This document shows positions 53,271 to 64,000 of a stretch of DNA of 64,000 nt, piece by piece; position 1 is the stretch's first letter, and each line of letters starts with the position of its first letter. Source of the stretch: Babylonia areolata (Eukaryota > Mollusca > Gastropoda > Neogastropoda > Buccinidae); NCBI RefSeq assembly GCF_041734735.1, contig NC_134882.1, forward strand, positions 22,284,265 through 22,348,264. Direction: 5' to 3'. The translations under genes were made by a program, and so were the position numbers. The notes under the pieces were generated by a model. That model did no database searches. It saw only the letters and a list, made by a program, of their open reading frames with translations, and was not told the origin of the DNA.

Positions 53271-53501
53271 ACCTTAATGGATCAGTGTACCAGCACAGCC
53301 AAACTCGTTTTAGGAAATGGGGACAAACCCAGAAAAAAACGTGTCCGAAATTCTGTGGTACATAGTCTTTCATATCCAAGGGGAACCCAGTTTCGTATTC
53401 TCCTCAAAATCAATGGCCGAACTAAGTTCGTGTCCAAGTCCTCTGTGCCAGCATGTTTGAAGGGGCTGTCACTGTTGTGTTGGTTTCCAGTATTCCAGTG
53501 C

Positions 53502-53502
<1 letters not shown>

Positions 53503-53532
<30 letters not shown>

Positions 53533-53548
53533 GGGGGAGGGGGGGGGG
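53503..53548 (+). repeat. Poly-G tract
   Basis: 29 consecutive G residues, then GCGGGGGAGG and more G. A strong G-quadruplex candidate; its true length is uncertain in any assembly. Confidence 0.9.
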
Positions 53549-53664
53549 TCTCGCTCCACGACTCAGTGATCAGAAGGCTTAGACCTGTGGTGACCTGTGT
53601 GTGTGTGATGAATCAGACCCGGCACCGCTGGACTCTTGTAAGTAACACAACAGCAGCACTGGTG

Positions 53665-53900
53665 TGTTGCCAAGGAGTTGTGGCTTTGGGGTAACGCGTC
53701 CGCCAAGGAAGGGAGAGAATCTTGACGGACTTGATAGAATGCCACACTCGTCAGTATTTTCTCCCCCTTCACTGGACTGGACGCCAGTATTCGGGTGAGG
53801 CAATAGATTGAGGTCCCGTATACAGCATACACTTAGCACACGTAAAAGAACCTACCGCAACAAAAAGGTTGTCCCCAGCAAAATCTGCAGAAAAAACACA
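53665..53900 (+). mobile_element. Partial tRNA-derived SINE, family S1
   Basis: Head GTAACGCGTCCGCCAAGGAA, then TTTTCTCCCCCTTCACTGGA, GAGGTCCCGTATACAGCATA and AAAGAACCTACCGCAACAAA. Terminal block missing. Confidence 0.8.
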
Positions 53901-54349
53901 CCACCACAATCCGAACGATTCTTGGAGGTTTTAAAATTCAGAATGACGCCTACATGGTCGTGCCGTGACGTATTATCCAAAATGACGTTGACAGGATAAG
54001 TTATGACGCTAAGTACGAACCACACACCGTTCACTGCAAACAATGCTTGGTGCCATTGCAGATCACACGTGTGCAGATGTAGGTGTAGGCCTACCTGTGA
54101 ATGTGTGAATGCAGTCATTTTTTTATGCTCAAGATTACACAGTGGCATGGAACATGTCTTACCCCTAAGCAGTTTACTGAAAAAAGAATCAGCATTAAAT
54201 AGATTAAGAAGTGTCCGGTTTCCTCATAACAGCCTCTTCTAATAATGTAAGCAAACGTCTTTAGTTTAAAAGATTGTTTTAATTTGAAAATAAAACGAAA
54301 GCTTACAATAAGCGGTATGGGTGACGGGACATTGAAGAAAACTCCTCCT

Positions 54350-55075
54350 CCAGTCAAAGTGACGTCACTACACCACAGGTCATTGAGATCTCTTGATTCC
54401 TCCCAGCTAACTGTTCCCCGATACTTCCTTAACTCCTGTGGAAAGAGGTCATTTTCCGTCTTCGGCCCAACAACTTGGAATTCTCTGCCTATTGCTCTCA
54501 GACAAACAACTCATCTATCTACCTTTAAAGCAAATCTTAAAACCTGTTTCTTTAAAAAAAAAATACTTGTCATAACTCAAATAGTGCTGTTGTCCCAGGC
54601 CCATGGCAATGTGAGTGTGTGTGATGGGAGAGTGGAGAGAATGGGGGTGGGTAGATGGATGGTAGTGGTGTGGTTCGAAAGGGAGAATAACCCGATTTTT
54701 ACCCCTTTTACCTTTTCTATCCAAGATTTTATTTTACAATTTTTACAAAATTTTAAGTGAAAATTGCTGTCATCTCAGCCGTTTAATCTTGTGTGTCTGT
54801 GCGCGTGTGTTAGTGTGAGTGTTGGAGTGTAACAGTTGTAGTATTGATAGTATGTTACTTTGTGAGTTTTATGCATTGTGTTTTTACAATATTAATGATT
54901 CTGTTTTATGTTTCTACTACTTTTTATATGCTTTCTTGTTTCACTTTAGGTACTGGATTGTAAAGCGATTAGAGCTTGCTTATGCTTGTATTATAGCGCT
55001 ATATAAAAAAACCAAACTGTTATATATTATTATTATTATTAAATAAATCATTATTATTATTATTATTATTATTAT
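54350..55075 (+). mobile_element. LINE 3' fragment (CR1/L2-like), second family
   Basis: Encodes RSLRSLDSSQLTVPRYFLNS and SFSVFGPTTWNSLPIALRQT, the conserved C-terminus of CR1/L2-type reverse transcriptases. The 3' UTR ends TTATAGCGCTATATAAAAAA followed by (ATT)n at 55028-55075. Different in sequence from the family at 3500 and 34185. Confidence 0.8.
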
Positions 55076-55453
55076 TTTATTATATATCCCGAGACATGAG
55101 GCACGTTCAGACAGCTGCTCTGCAGGAAAACGTTGCCATGTTTTCCTCCTACATGACTGGCTGAACGGACCTTTGTCACTTGTACACACCAGTTTCCAGT
55201 GCATGAAATGGTTCCACAGTCCATCATTATCTCATCGTTCCTGTTCCAGCTGGAGTTAGTGAATAGCATCAAACAGTCCACGACAACATTTATCATGAAC
55301 TATCTTAATACGTTCCAGCTGACGAATTAGGGTCTCCGTTTTCTGCACAAATAAAGACAAGCAGTGACCAGCTGTTTGAACATCTGAGACCGTGTATGCT
55401 AATCACTGATCCGGCCAGGAAGCGAATCCTACAACCAGACTGCAGTTGGAAGG

Positions 55454-56545
55454 ATGCAGGGCTCGAGTGATGATGTAGTAATTACTCTTAAGGATGATAC
55501 ATGGAGTGATGATGTAGCAATTACTCTTAAGGGCGGTACAGGGAGTGATGATGTAGCAATTACTCTTGAGGACGGTACTGGGAGTGATGATGTAGCAATT
55601 ACTTTTCAGGATGATACAGGGAGTGATGATGTAGCAATTACTCTTAATGACGGTACAGGGAGTGATGATGTAGCAGTTACTCTTAAGGACGGTACAGGGA
55701 GTGATGATGTAGCAATTACTCTTAAGGACGGTACACGGAGCGATGATGTAGCAATTACTTTTCAGGATGATACAGGGAGTGATGATGTAGCAATTACTCT
55801 TAATGACGGTACAGGGAGTGACGATGTAGCAATTACTCTTAAGGACGGTACAGGGAGTGATGATGTAGCAATTACTCTTAACTCTCTCCATACGAACGGC
55901 GAAAGAGACGACGTTAACAGCGTTTCTCCCCAATTACCACCATCAAAATATTACAAGCGGAAGGCTCTTACACTGAAGGGGTGAACGTTGACAAAGAATA
56001 CCACAATTCTGACGACGGAAGCTAAAGGTTGGATCATTCAGACACCCACTGGACATCCGAGGGGTCTGTGTAGAGGAGAAGAGAGGACTGGCCGTACTGA
56101 GTGGGTTAAGGACGGTACAGGGAGTGATGATGTAGCAATTACTCTTCAGGATGATACAGGGAGTGATGATGTAGCAATTACTCTTCAGGATGATACAGGG
56201 AGTGATGATGTAGCAATTACTCTTCAGGATGATACAGGGAGTGATGATGTAGCAATTACTCTTCAGGATGATACAGGGAGTGATGATGTAGCAATTACTC
56301 TTCAGGATGATACAGGGAGTGATGATGTAGCAATTACTCTTCAGGATGATACAGGGAGTGATGATGTAGCAATTACTCTTAAGGATGATACAGGGAGTGA
56401 TGATGTAGCAATTACTCTTCAGGATGATACAGGGAGTGCTGATGTAGCGATTACTCCTCAGGATGATACAGGGAGTGATGATGTAGCGATTACTCTTCAG
56501 GATGATACAGGGAGTGATGATGTAGCAATTACTCTTAAGGATGCA
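55454..56545 (+). repeat. 39-bp minisatellite, split by a MITE
   Basis: The unit GATGATGTAGCAATTACTCT then TAAGGACGGTACAGGGAGT recurs in two blocks (55454-55877 and 56110-56545) with subfamilies CTTAAGGACGG and CTTCAGGATGA. The unit length is a multiple of 3 and both strands stay open, but no start, splice or domain signal supports coding. Confidence 0.94.
55878..56109. mobile_element. TTAA-flanked MITE, family T2, inserted in the 39-bp array (232 bp)
   Basis: Same ends and length as 53039-53270. The array unit contains CTCTTAAGGACGG; here it reads CTC-TTAA-MITE-TTAA-GGACGG. Neighbouring units preserve the empty site. Confidence 0.92.
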
Positions 56546-56759
56546 TCGACGCACCAGCCATGTTGGTGTGCAGTCTCCATGCCAGGGTGCAAATGGTCAC
56601 TCTTCTTTTAGAAAATGTGTGTACAACTACAAGACGAAACACGTTTAATGATAACAGTGATCATCCAGACTGACGCTTACACTCCCCCGACGTTCGCAAT
56701 TAAACAAAGGTGATGCAGACATAAACATACATGCATCAAGTACACCATACTTGAACGAG

Positions 56760-56860
56760 CTTGCACACACATACACACACTGACACATAAACACGTAGAT
56801 AAATATGCTCGCGCACGCACGCACACACACACACGCGCGCGCACGCACACACACAAACGG
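56760..56860 (+). repeat. CA/CGCA microsatellite
   Basis: Imperfect CACA and CGCG-rich tract. Confidence 0.85.
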
Positions 56861-57435
56861 CCAGCATACGCTCAAGAAGCACATTAGTCAATCAGATGGT
56901 GGGCAGAACGGAAGAAATGTGTTTTGAGAGACATTTTCAAACTGGGGAATCCACGTGACAGACTAAAAAGGGCAGTTTGTTCTATACTCCTGCGTCAAAA
57001 AAGGAGGAAGAGCGACTTAGAACCTAAACGGAGGTTAAACAGACGAAATGATCCCTGTGCCTGAAAAGCTATGTCCAAGTGTACTATTACAAAAACATTT
57101 GAACAGTTTACATTGTGTTGTTCAGTTTGGTCGTTGGCAACTGCTATGCTTTCCCTTCCATCCTTCCTCCTTTCTTTCGAACAAACAGACGGGTCTTCAA
57201 AACGAGACAGAACAATTTTCATGTATAAGTCACTGATATCGAGTCAGAAAATCAGAAACTCATAATCAATGTGGTTGGTAGCTTACTATCACTGTGTTGT
57301 CTGTGTGACTCCACTGACTGCCACTGATATGCATGCCGACCATAGCTGCCTTTGTGAATCAGAAAGGTAGGATATCTCGACAAAGTATGTTCAAACACGG
57401 AAGAAAGATAAAACAAACTGAATAAAATTGAATGT
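56861..57435. other. Unassigned intergenic
   Basis: No convincing frame or element ends. Confidence 0.45.
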
Positions 57436-57437
57436 AT

Positions 57438-57439
<2 letters not shown>

Positions 57440-57491
<52 letters not shown>
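57440..57491 (+). repeat. (GT)n microsatellite
   Basis: About 26 uninterrupted GT units abutting a SINE head. Confidence 0.95.
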
Positions 57492-57493
<2 letters not shown>

Positions 57494-57880
57494 GAAGGTG
57501 GCAGAATGGTCTGCCAACACTGTCGATCATGACGGTCTGTGTTAAATTTCCGCTCTCGCCCTTTCTCCCAAGTTTGACTGGAAAATAGAAATGAGCGTCT
57601 AGTCATTCGGATGAGACGATAAACCGATGTCTCATGTACAGCGTGCAATTGGCGCACTGAAAAAGAACCCATGGCAACAAAAGTATTGTCCCCTGGCAAC
57701 ATTTGTAGAAGAAATCCACTCTGACAAGTACACCAACATAACTTAATATGCATGCAATAAAGGCCTCACCAACGCATTGGGCTATGCTGCCATCAGGCAC
57801 CTACTTAGTAGATGTGATGTAGCGTATATGGAATTCTGCAACAGCAGTGACATCCCCTTGAGAAACCGAAACTCTGTGTG
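57492..57880 (+). mobile_element. tRNA-derived SINE, family S2, near full length
   Basis: Head AGGAAGGTGGCAGAATGG, middle CCATGGCAACAAAAG and CCCTGGCAACATTTGTAGAA, tail GCATGCAATAAAGGCC, GGGCTATGCTGCCATCAGGC, GATGTAGCGTATATGGA. B box is degenerate. Confidence 0.85.
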
Positions 57881-57925
57881 TGTGTCTGTGTGTGTGTGTG
57901 TGCGTGCGCGCGCTTGCTCGCACGC

Positions 57926-58300
57926 TCAGTTGGAGGGCAGAAAAACGCAACGAAGACGACTACCTAAAAGCGTCCCTCAAAGGTCTGGGCGTCGACATCA
58001 ACACGTGGGAGACACTTGCTCTGGACCGTCCAGCTTGGGGCAGCAAGATCACCACAGAAGCCCGTGCAGCTGAAGCCAGGCGCATCACCGAGGCGCAACG
58101 AAAACGTGCTGTGCGAAAGGCCCGAGCAGCATCCACTGCCACAACAGCACCCTCTCACTTGTGTCCCACATGTGGGCGAGTCTTCAGGGCCCGGATTGGC
58201 CTCATCAGTCACCTCCAGACCCGCAGCCACCAATCTTCCATCTGACTCTTGAAGCCATGGTCATGTTCGAGTCCAAACGACGAACATTATCTTATGATCG
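57926..58300 (+). mobile_element. RTE-type LINE 3' fragment with C2H2 finger
   Basis: Encodes DDYLKASLKGLGVDINTWET, RRITEAQRKRAVRKARAAST and CPTCGRVFRARIGLISHLQT then a stop at 58243, parallel to the end of the RTE LINE at 37132-39254. It is divergent from it, so a second family member. Confidence 0.85.
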
Positions 58301-58328
58301 CGCGCGCGCGCGCGCGCGTGTGTGTGTG

Positions 58329-58370
<42 letters not shown>
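58300..58370 (+). repeat. (GC)n(GT)n microsatellite
   Basis: (CG)n followed by GT repeats; a second (GC)n tract lies at 58826-58850. Confidence 0.92.
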
Positions 58371-58371
<1 letters not shown>

Positions 58372-58859
58372 GCTTACATCATAGAAGACTGAGCAATACC
58401 CTTTTTGCGGACTCGGTTTCATTTCACCCACAACTGTGAGGGGCGGGCATCGTAGACTGATGACTGGAAGAATGCAGATTTGATCTCCATTAGAGACATC
58501 TGGCTTCAGGGGAAGGGGGAGGGGACGTGAGTAGGGAAGAAGTGGGTGGGAGTTCAGCCCTGCCCTGGTCATCTCCTACCCCAAGCTGAGTACCTTTCAC
58601 GCCCTGCTGTCATTGTCACCTTGTTATGGAAATACACAACTGTTCTAGCTGCTCCCAGAACTTATAACTTTGTCTTTTGGCTATTCTGTGGAGTATGCTT
58701 GGTTTTGTTATGTAGCGATTCCTGAATATTCGCTTTCAATACTGTGAAAATAACAGGTTTTGGTCTTTCAGAGAGATGAGAGTTTAAAATGTGCATGAAA
58801 GCGAAAGTCACGCTCCTATTCTGGGCGCGCGCGCGCGCGCGCGTGCGTGCGTGCCTGGC

Positions 58860-59062
58860 TGTCTAAGGTCGAGGAACAACTGGGGGCACTGGGGAGAGCC
58901 ACGTCCACAACCCTGACCTCTTTTGGGCCCCATGCTCTTCTCGCTGTACGCTGCTCCCATCGCCACAGTTATCAACCGCCACAATGTCCGTCATTGTTGT
59001 CATGCCGATGGCACTCAACTTCAGAAATGCGATACTCCCGAAACTTTTCTTGCTCTCTGAAA
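58860..59062 (+). mobile_element. LINE reverse-transcriptase palm fragment (L2/CR1-like)
   Basis: One frame reads [20 protein letters not shown], then [24 protein letters not shown]. This corresponds to the GPxLFxxY...YADDTQL palm motifs; the catalytic YADD reads HADG, so it is dead. No flanking domains retained. Confidence 0.72.
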
Positions 59063-59257
59063 AACAACAACAACAAAAAAACAAAAACAAATTAACTTCA
59101 AAGCAAAACAAAGAACAACAACAACAAATCCGACTGCTTTCTATATCTCTGTATACATCTGCATAGCAGGAAACAAATGAAAGCCCCGATACATTTCCAA
59201 AAGAAAGCGACAGCATCTTTCTCCACCGTCAGATCACCAGTTCCTGTACACACACTG

Positions 59258-59335
59258 ATGCTGATTTGCAGTGAAGGAGACACACGGGCACTGATGCTGA
59301 TTTGCAGTGAAGGAGACACACGGGCACTGATGCAC
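59258..59335 (+). repeat. 39-bp direct duplication
   Basis: CACTGATGCTGATTTGCAGT and GAAGGAGACACACGGG occur twice in tandem, plus a partial third. Confidence 0.85.
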
Positions 59336-59639
59336 CAGCCTCACACAGGTCGAATCCATTCGTGTCATTTGACAAAGTGAATGGTGAGATCAATGCAAGC
59401 CTTGCTCTGACTGCATGGAACAGTGGGATCAGGCTTAGGCCCTCATCACCCAAGATATGAAATTAGTTCATGAACACACAGACATGTCATTCAAGTTACA
59501 GTTTTAAATAAATAAATAACAAAAATCAACATACACAGATGCACACATCATCCCAGGGTTCAGGCTGTGGCGCGATACACAGGCGTGACAAGCACGCTGA
59601 ATTTCTGCGAATGTTAAGCATCAGCTCTTTTTTATATTG

Positions 59640-59910
59640 TTGAAGAGAGGAAGGTGGTAGAATGGTTAAGACGCTCATCTGCCAATACTGAGTCTGGGTT
59701 AGAATCAGTCATCGCCCTTTCTCTGTTTGACTGGAGAATTAAACTGAGCGCCTTGTCATTCGGATGAGACGATCAGCCGATGCCCTGTGTGCAGCACGCA
59801 CTTTACGCACTGAAAACTGAACTGAATCAACAGCAACAAATGTGTTGTTCTCTGGCAACATTCTGTGGAAGAAATCCAGTCTGATTGCTCTAGAAAATCG
59901 CCATGTCGTC
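59640..59910 (+). mobile_element. tRNA-derived SINE, family S2, tail missing
   Basis: Head GAGGAAGGTGGTAGAATGG, ATTCGGATGAGACGATCAGC, CAGCACGCACTTTACGCACT, GTTCTCTGGCAACATTCTG. Confidence 0.8.
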
Positions 59911-60465
59911 ATATGCTCATAGCAGATTCCAGTTAAGTCTTCTTAACGTCACAGTCAGTGACGTCTTTGGACCCTGATAGTTGTTCGAGAATGTTCTAGG
60001 GAGTGCATATGACGCGTTCTTTCTCATTTGCTGTCACTGATGAAGGTTATGTTCCTTATCCCGCTTCGGTGGAGGAGATTTAAATGTTGAGTACAAGCTT
60101 AGTTATGTTGATATTTGGCTTTGATGCAACGGATAACTTCACCACTTAATGGTTAAAATCATGCCCTCTCCTATACGGCTTACTCCAGTATATTGCTACA
60201 TGATAAACTGATTCACTCGAGTCACTTTGACACAGTATAAGCTTTATCTAATCTATACTGTCAATGTACTTTCACTAGATCAGCATAGGTTTAACCATTT
60301 TATCTACACTATTCAAATGTATTAGAAATGTCATTTGATGTCAGTGTTTTGTCTTCACACATATCGCAAACCCAGTGATAGTCTTTCCATGTAATATGTA
60401 TACATGTGCTTTACTATTCACTTGTGCCGACATGTTGTGTAAATGACATCTGTTTACTTGTGTCT
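59911..60465. other. Unassigned intergenic
   Basis: AT-rich, no repeat or gene recognised. Confidence 0.5.
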
Positions 60466-60469
60466 GTTC

Positions 60470-60670
60470 AGGCACTGTCTTCTTCTATTCTTCTTTTCAT
60501 CTCTAATATCATTATTTGTCTTCTTTTCTTATGATCTCATAACTATTGTAAATAAAACAATAGAAAAACCCGTTTGACTGGCCACTATATGTTCCTGGCC
60601 TGTGCGCGGGAATTCTTGTCTATCCTTTAATTCAGTAAATCATCATTTAGTTAGTTCTTTTGTACCGTAC
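60470..60670 (+). repeat. Dispersed repeat R2
   Basis: Colinear with 11600-11760: ACAATAGAAAAACCCG, GACTGGCC, TCTATCCTTTAATTCAGTAA, TTAGTTAGTTCTTTTGTACC. Confidence 0.68.
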
Positions 60671-60699
60671 CCTAATAGAACCACTCAGTTTAGTACACG

Positions 60700-60702
60700 G
60701 CT

Positions 60703-60764
<62 letters not shown>

Positions 60765-60837
60765 ATGTGTGTGTGTGTGTGTGTGTGTACATACATATAT
60801 ATTACACACACACACAAATATATGTATGTATATATGT
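60700..60837 (+). repeat. (CA)n(TA)n(TG)n compound microsatellite
   Basis: CA, TA and GT runs follow one another, ending at the left border of duplication copy B. Confidence 0.92.
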
Positions 60838-60915
60838 CCTTGGCAACATTTTGTGAAAAATCCACTTTGACAGTAAATCAAATACACTTGCAGGCAGAAG
60901 ATAGCGGAAAACAAA

Positions 60916-61735
60916 ATGCGGCACTGTGATGCGGCACTGTAATGCGGTACTGTGATGCGGCACTGTAATGTGCCACTTTAATGTGGCACCGTGATGCGGC
61001 ACTGTAATGTGGTACTGTAATGCGGCACTGTGATGCGGTACTGTAATGCGGCACTGTGATGCGGCACTGTGATGTGCCACTGTAATGCGGCACTGTGATG
61101 CGGCACTGTAATGTGCCATTGTGATGCGGCACTGTGATGCGGCACTGTAATGTGCCATTGTGATGCGGCACTGTAATGTGCCACTTTGATGTGACACCGT
61201 GATGCGGCACTGTAATGTGGTACTGTGATGCGGCACTGTAATGCGGCACTGTGATGCGGCACTGTAATGTGGTACTGTAATGCGGCACTGTAATGTGGCA
61301 CCGTGATGCGGCACTGTAATGTGGTACTGTAATGCGGCACTGTGATGCGGTACTGTAATGCGGCACTGTAATGTGCCACTGTAATGCGGTACTGTAATGT
61401 GCCACTTTAATGTGGCACCGTGATGCGGCACTGTAATGTGGTACTGTGATGCGGCACTGTGATGCGGCACTGTAATGTGGTATGTAATGCGGTACTGTGA
61501 TGCGGCACTGTAATGTGCCACTGTAATGCGGCACTGTGATGCGGCACTGTAATGCGGCACTGTGATGCGGCACTGTAATGTGGTCTGTAATGCGGTACTA
61601 TGATGCGGCATTGTAATGTGGTACTGTAATGCGGCACTGTAATGTGGTACTGTAATGCGGCATTGTAATGTGGCACTGTAATACGGCAATGTAATGCGGC
61701 ACTGTGATGCGGGACTGTAATGCGGCACTGTAATG
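60916..61735 (+). repeat. 13-bp minisatellite grown inside a SINE S1, about 63 copies
   Basis: Units of ATGCGGCACTGTG/A with variants ATGTGCCACTGTA. S1 sequence (AAATCCACTTTGACAGTAAA) lies on the left and GCGACATGCTCTCC on the right. The S1 in copy A has no expansion at this point. Confidence 0.92.
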
Positions 61736-61986
61736 TGGCGACATGCTCTCCATAAGACAGCAGCACAAATTTAGCAAAGAGAATTGTGTTCTGACAATGC
61801 AATGCTTTTCAATAAATTCGTCAAGTGAGAAGACAAGAGGTGTAACACGACAGTTTAACTCTCCATCAAACCGACACCCTGGACTTTTCTGTGGTGTGGC
61901 CAGAGAAACTCCCAGGGGGTAGTTTGAGATCAGGCCCAGAACAACTCTTTTCATGATCTGAGCGACTGCCTTTTCTGATCCTTCTA

Positions 61987-62046
<60 letters not shown>

Positions 62047-62135
62047 CGCGTGCGTGTGCGTGTGTACGCGTATGTGTGCGGTTTGTGTTCTATTGTGAAC
62101 ATGTTTCACTCTATGTGCAGTAAAACCCTATTCCC

Positions 62136-62174
<39 letters not shown>

Positions 62175-62175
62175 A

Positions 62176-62235
<60 letters not shown>

Positions 62236-62240
62236 ATGTA
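61987..62240 (+). repeat. (GT)n, (CA)n and (AT)n microsatellites
   Basis: (GT)n 61987-62036, CG/GT tract to 62078, (CA)n 62137-62172, (AT)n 62177-62234. Confidence 0.92.
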
Positions 62241-62393
62241 TGTATGTATATTCTGAGACACGTTGAAGTTATGCATTTCAATTTCTGTTTGTGTTCTTCC
62301 CGAAGAACAATGGAAAGAAATCGATTAACATGAAGACACAGACCTCCAGACGCTTCCTCCATTTTATCTCATTAGTCATGCTCATTGACAGGT

Positions 62394-62464
<71 letters not shown>

Positions 62465-62474
62465 CACGCGCACA

Positions 62475-62529
<55 letters not shown>

Positions 62530-62730
62530 TCACACATTAACTACATACCCGCAATCACACACGCACGGACGTGCACGTACAAACAAACACAAAACATACA
62601 CTCGCGCACACACAACACACACTCACACTATGCACGCATGCAAGAGCATGCACACACATGCTTGCATATTCATATACACACACACGCGCACACTCGCACA
62701 TACACAACACAGTCACACGCACAAACATAT

Positions 62731-62773
<43 letters not shown>

Positions 62774-62795
62774 CAGACAAAACACGCACGCATGA

Positions 62796-62853
<58 letters not shown>

Positions 62854-62860
62854 ACGCTGA
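62394..62860 (+). repeat. Long CA-rich microsatellite
   Basis: Several (CA)n blocks separated by CGCA and ACAAAC interruptions, about 460 bp. The counterpart in copy A is 43570-43860. Confidence 0.93.
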
Positions 62861-63438
62861 CGCTGGCTGACAAAAAGAGACACACAGACAGACTGACTGA
62901 CCGACAGACAGCAAAACGGATATACAGAGATGCAAAGAGTGAACACACTGCTTTAAGACCCTGTCCCCTTCCGTGCCATGAGCAGGACTGTGTGGCTGCA
63001 CTGTGATAGTACCACACTGCCAGGTCTGTCATCTCTTCTTCCGTTTTTGAAATCACATGTGGTGAAAAGAACAAGAAATACTCAATGTGTTCAAATGAGC
63101 CATAAAGGCCTTTATCTCAGCATCGTTAACTGATAACGCAGATTCCATAAAGCCCAGGTTACACTGATTCTATGAAAAAAAATCAATGATAGCATAAAGT
63201 CACTGATTACACAGATTCCAAAAAGTTTACGATTACACAGATTACATAAATTCCATTATTACACATGTTCCATACAATCCTTGAATACACCTATTTCATA
63301 AAATCCCTGATTACACAGATCCCATAAAGCCCTTGATTACACAGATCCCATAAAGTCCTTGATTACACAGATGCCGTAAAGTCGAATGAATCGAAGATCT
63401 GAGTTACTGGGAAAGGACCCGTCCTTGTTGACAACAGT

Positions 63439-63440
<2 letters not shown>

Positions 63441-63518
<78 letters not shown>
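63441..63518 (+). repeat. (TA)n(T)n tract
   Basis: About 23 TA units followed by about 32 T. Copy A has only a short A-rich stretch at the matching place (45047-45058). Confidence 0.93.
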
Positions 63519-63521
<3 letters not shown>

Positions 63522-63534
63522 GTTAAAGGTGCCA

Positions 63535-63800
63535 CAACCTTCAACAGCTATAGGGGCAGTGAATTCCTATCCGCTGTGTTGACAGATCAGCATAAAGAGG
63601 TGGGGCCTAGTTCTTTATTTCCGCCGTTTTTACCAACCCCAGCTAAAACCAGGAACACATGGGTAAGGTGAGGTAAATCAGAGTGAAATGTCTTTCCCGA
63701 GGACACAACACCAGGGCGACACAGGGCCTCCAGTCCTGATCTCTGGTGAACACAAGATCTGAAGTATAACGCCTAACTATTCTGCGACTGATGTTTATGA
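63535..63800 (-). mobile_element. SINE family S4 (copy B)
   Basis: Matches 45060-45350: GTGGGGCCTAGTTCTTTATT, ACACCAGGGCGACACAGGGC, CTGATCTCTGGTGAACAC. Confidence 0.7.
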
Positions 63801-64000
63801 ATACTGAACTATGAAAAAGTGCTGTTCCCTTTGTCTGATACGAGGGCACACGATCTCGAACCACTGTTGCTGAGCGCTTTCCATTCCCTAGGGAAGCACT
63901 TACTGTCAATGGCTTGAAGCTGAAAATGCCGTGTAGACCTACAACGGTGCCTTTGTTTCAACAAGAGTTGCAGTTGTTTCTGTGCCCCTCTTGAAAGAAA

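Larger units (their letters stand above)
60838..64000 (+). repeat. Segmental duplication copy B (partner 42585-45550), continues past the window
   Basis: Same order and orientation as copy A. Both copies are still matching at the window end (CCCCTCTTGAAAGAAA against CTCCTCTTGAAAGAAA). Confidence 0.88.

Noticed and set aside
55454-56611. Acidic DDVAITLKDGTGS repeat protein, resembling calcium-binding or surface repeats
   Set aside because: 39-bp array with both strands open, interrupted by a MITE, and without signal peptide, start context or flanking exons.
62291-63006. His/Thr-rich frames over 180 codons
   Set aside because: They are translations of CA/GT microsatellites.

Overview
The window looks like a stretch of a molluscan, probably caenogastropod, nuclear genome. 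It has one large intron-rich gene, an intronless class A GPCR, many tRNA-derived SINE and LINE remnants of types I associate with marine snails (recall, not a database match), TTAA-flanked MITEs, and an unusually dense set of minisatellites and CA/GT microsatellites. There are no operons, bacterial-style genes or CRISPR arrays.

Layout. From 1 to about 40.8 kb lies a single plus-strand gene whose 5' end is upstream of the window. I could join 16 exons (1847-39815) with correct splice sites and continuous phase, giving 1107 residues. The order is: the C-terminal half of a class V aminotransferase (cysteine-desulfurase-like) domain, a conserved helical extension, a roughly 500-residue low-complexity linker carrying fifteen 12-residue Cys-containing repeats, then a complete TtcA-type tRNA thiolase domain (PP-loop SGGKDS, CSFC and CPAC). 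A sulfur-mobilising enzyme and a tRNA-thiolating enzyme therefore appear to be one polypeptide. Its introns hold most of the transposons: LINE fragments, SINEs, piggyBac-like MITEs, a 2.3-kb GGATA satellite, a four-layer nest of insertions in intron 11 (25.0-30.9 kb), and a 5'-truncated but open RTE-type LINE in intron 15. An antisense AT-hook/coiled-coil coding segment also lies in intron 11 (22.8-24.0 kb).

From 41 to 64 kb the sequence is mostly intergenic. It contains a direct segmental duplication (42.6-45.55 kb matching 60.84-64.0 kb, running off the end), minisatellites, LINE fragments and the GPCR (51703-52782).

The strongest structural pattern is where the tandem repeats come from. 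Several have grown out of recognisable functional or mobile sequence: the exon 5 acceptor, the exon 9 coding sequence, the exon 11 donor and the exon 16 stop codon of the gene itself, and four separate SINE segments. One minisatellite also carries a MITE inserted precisely at TTAA, so the neighbouring repeat units serve as internal empty-site controls.
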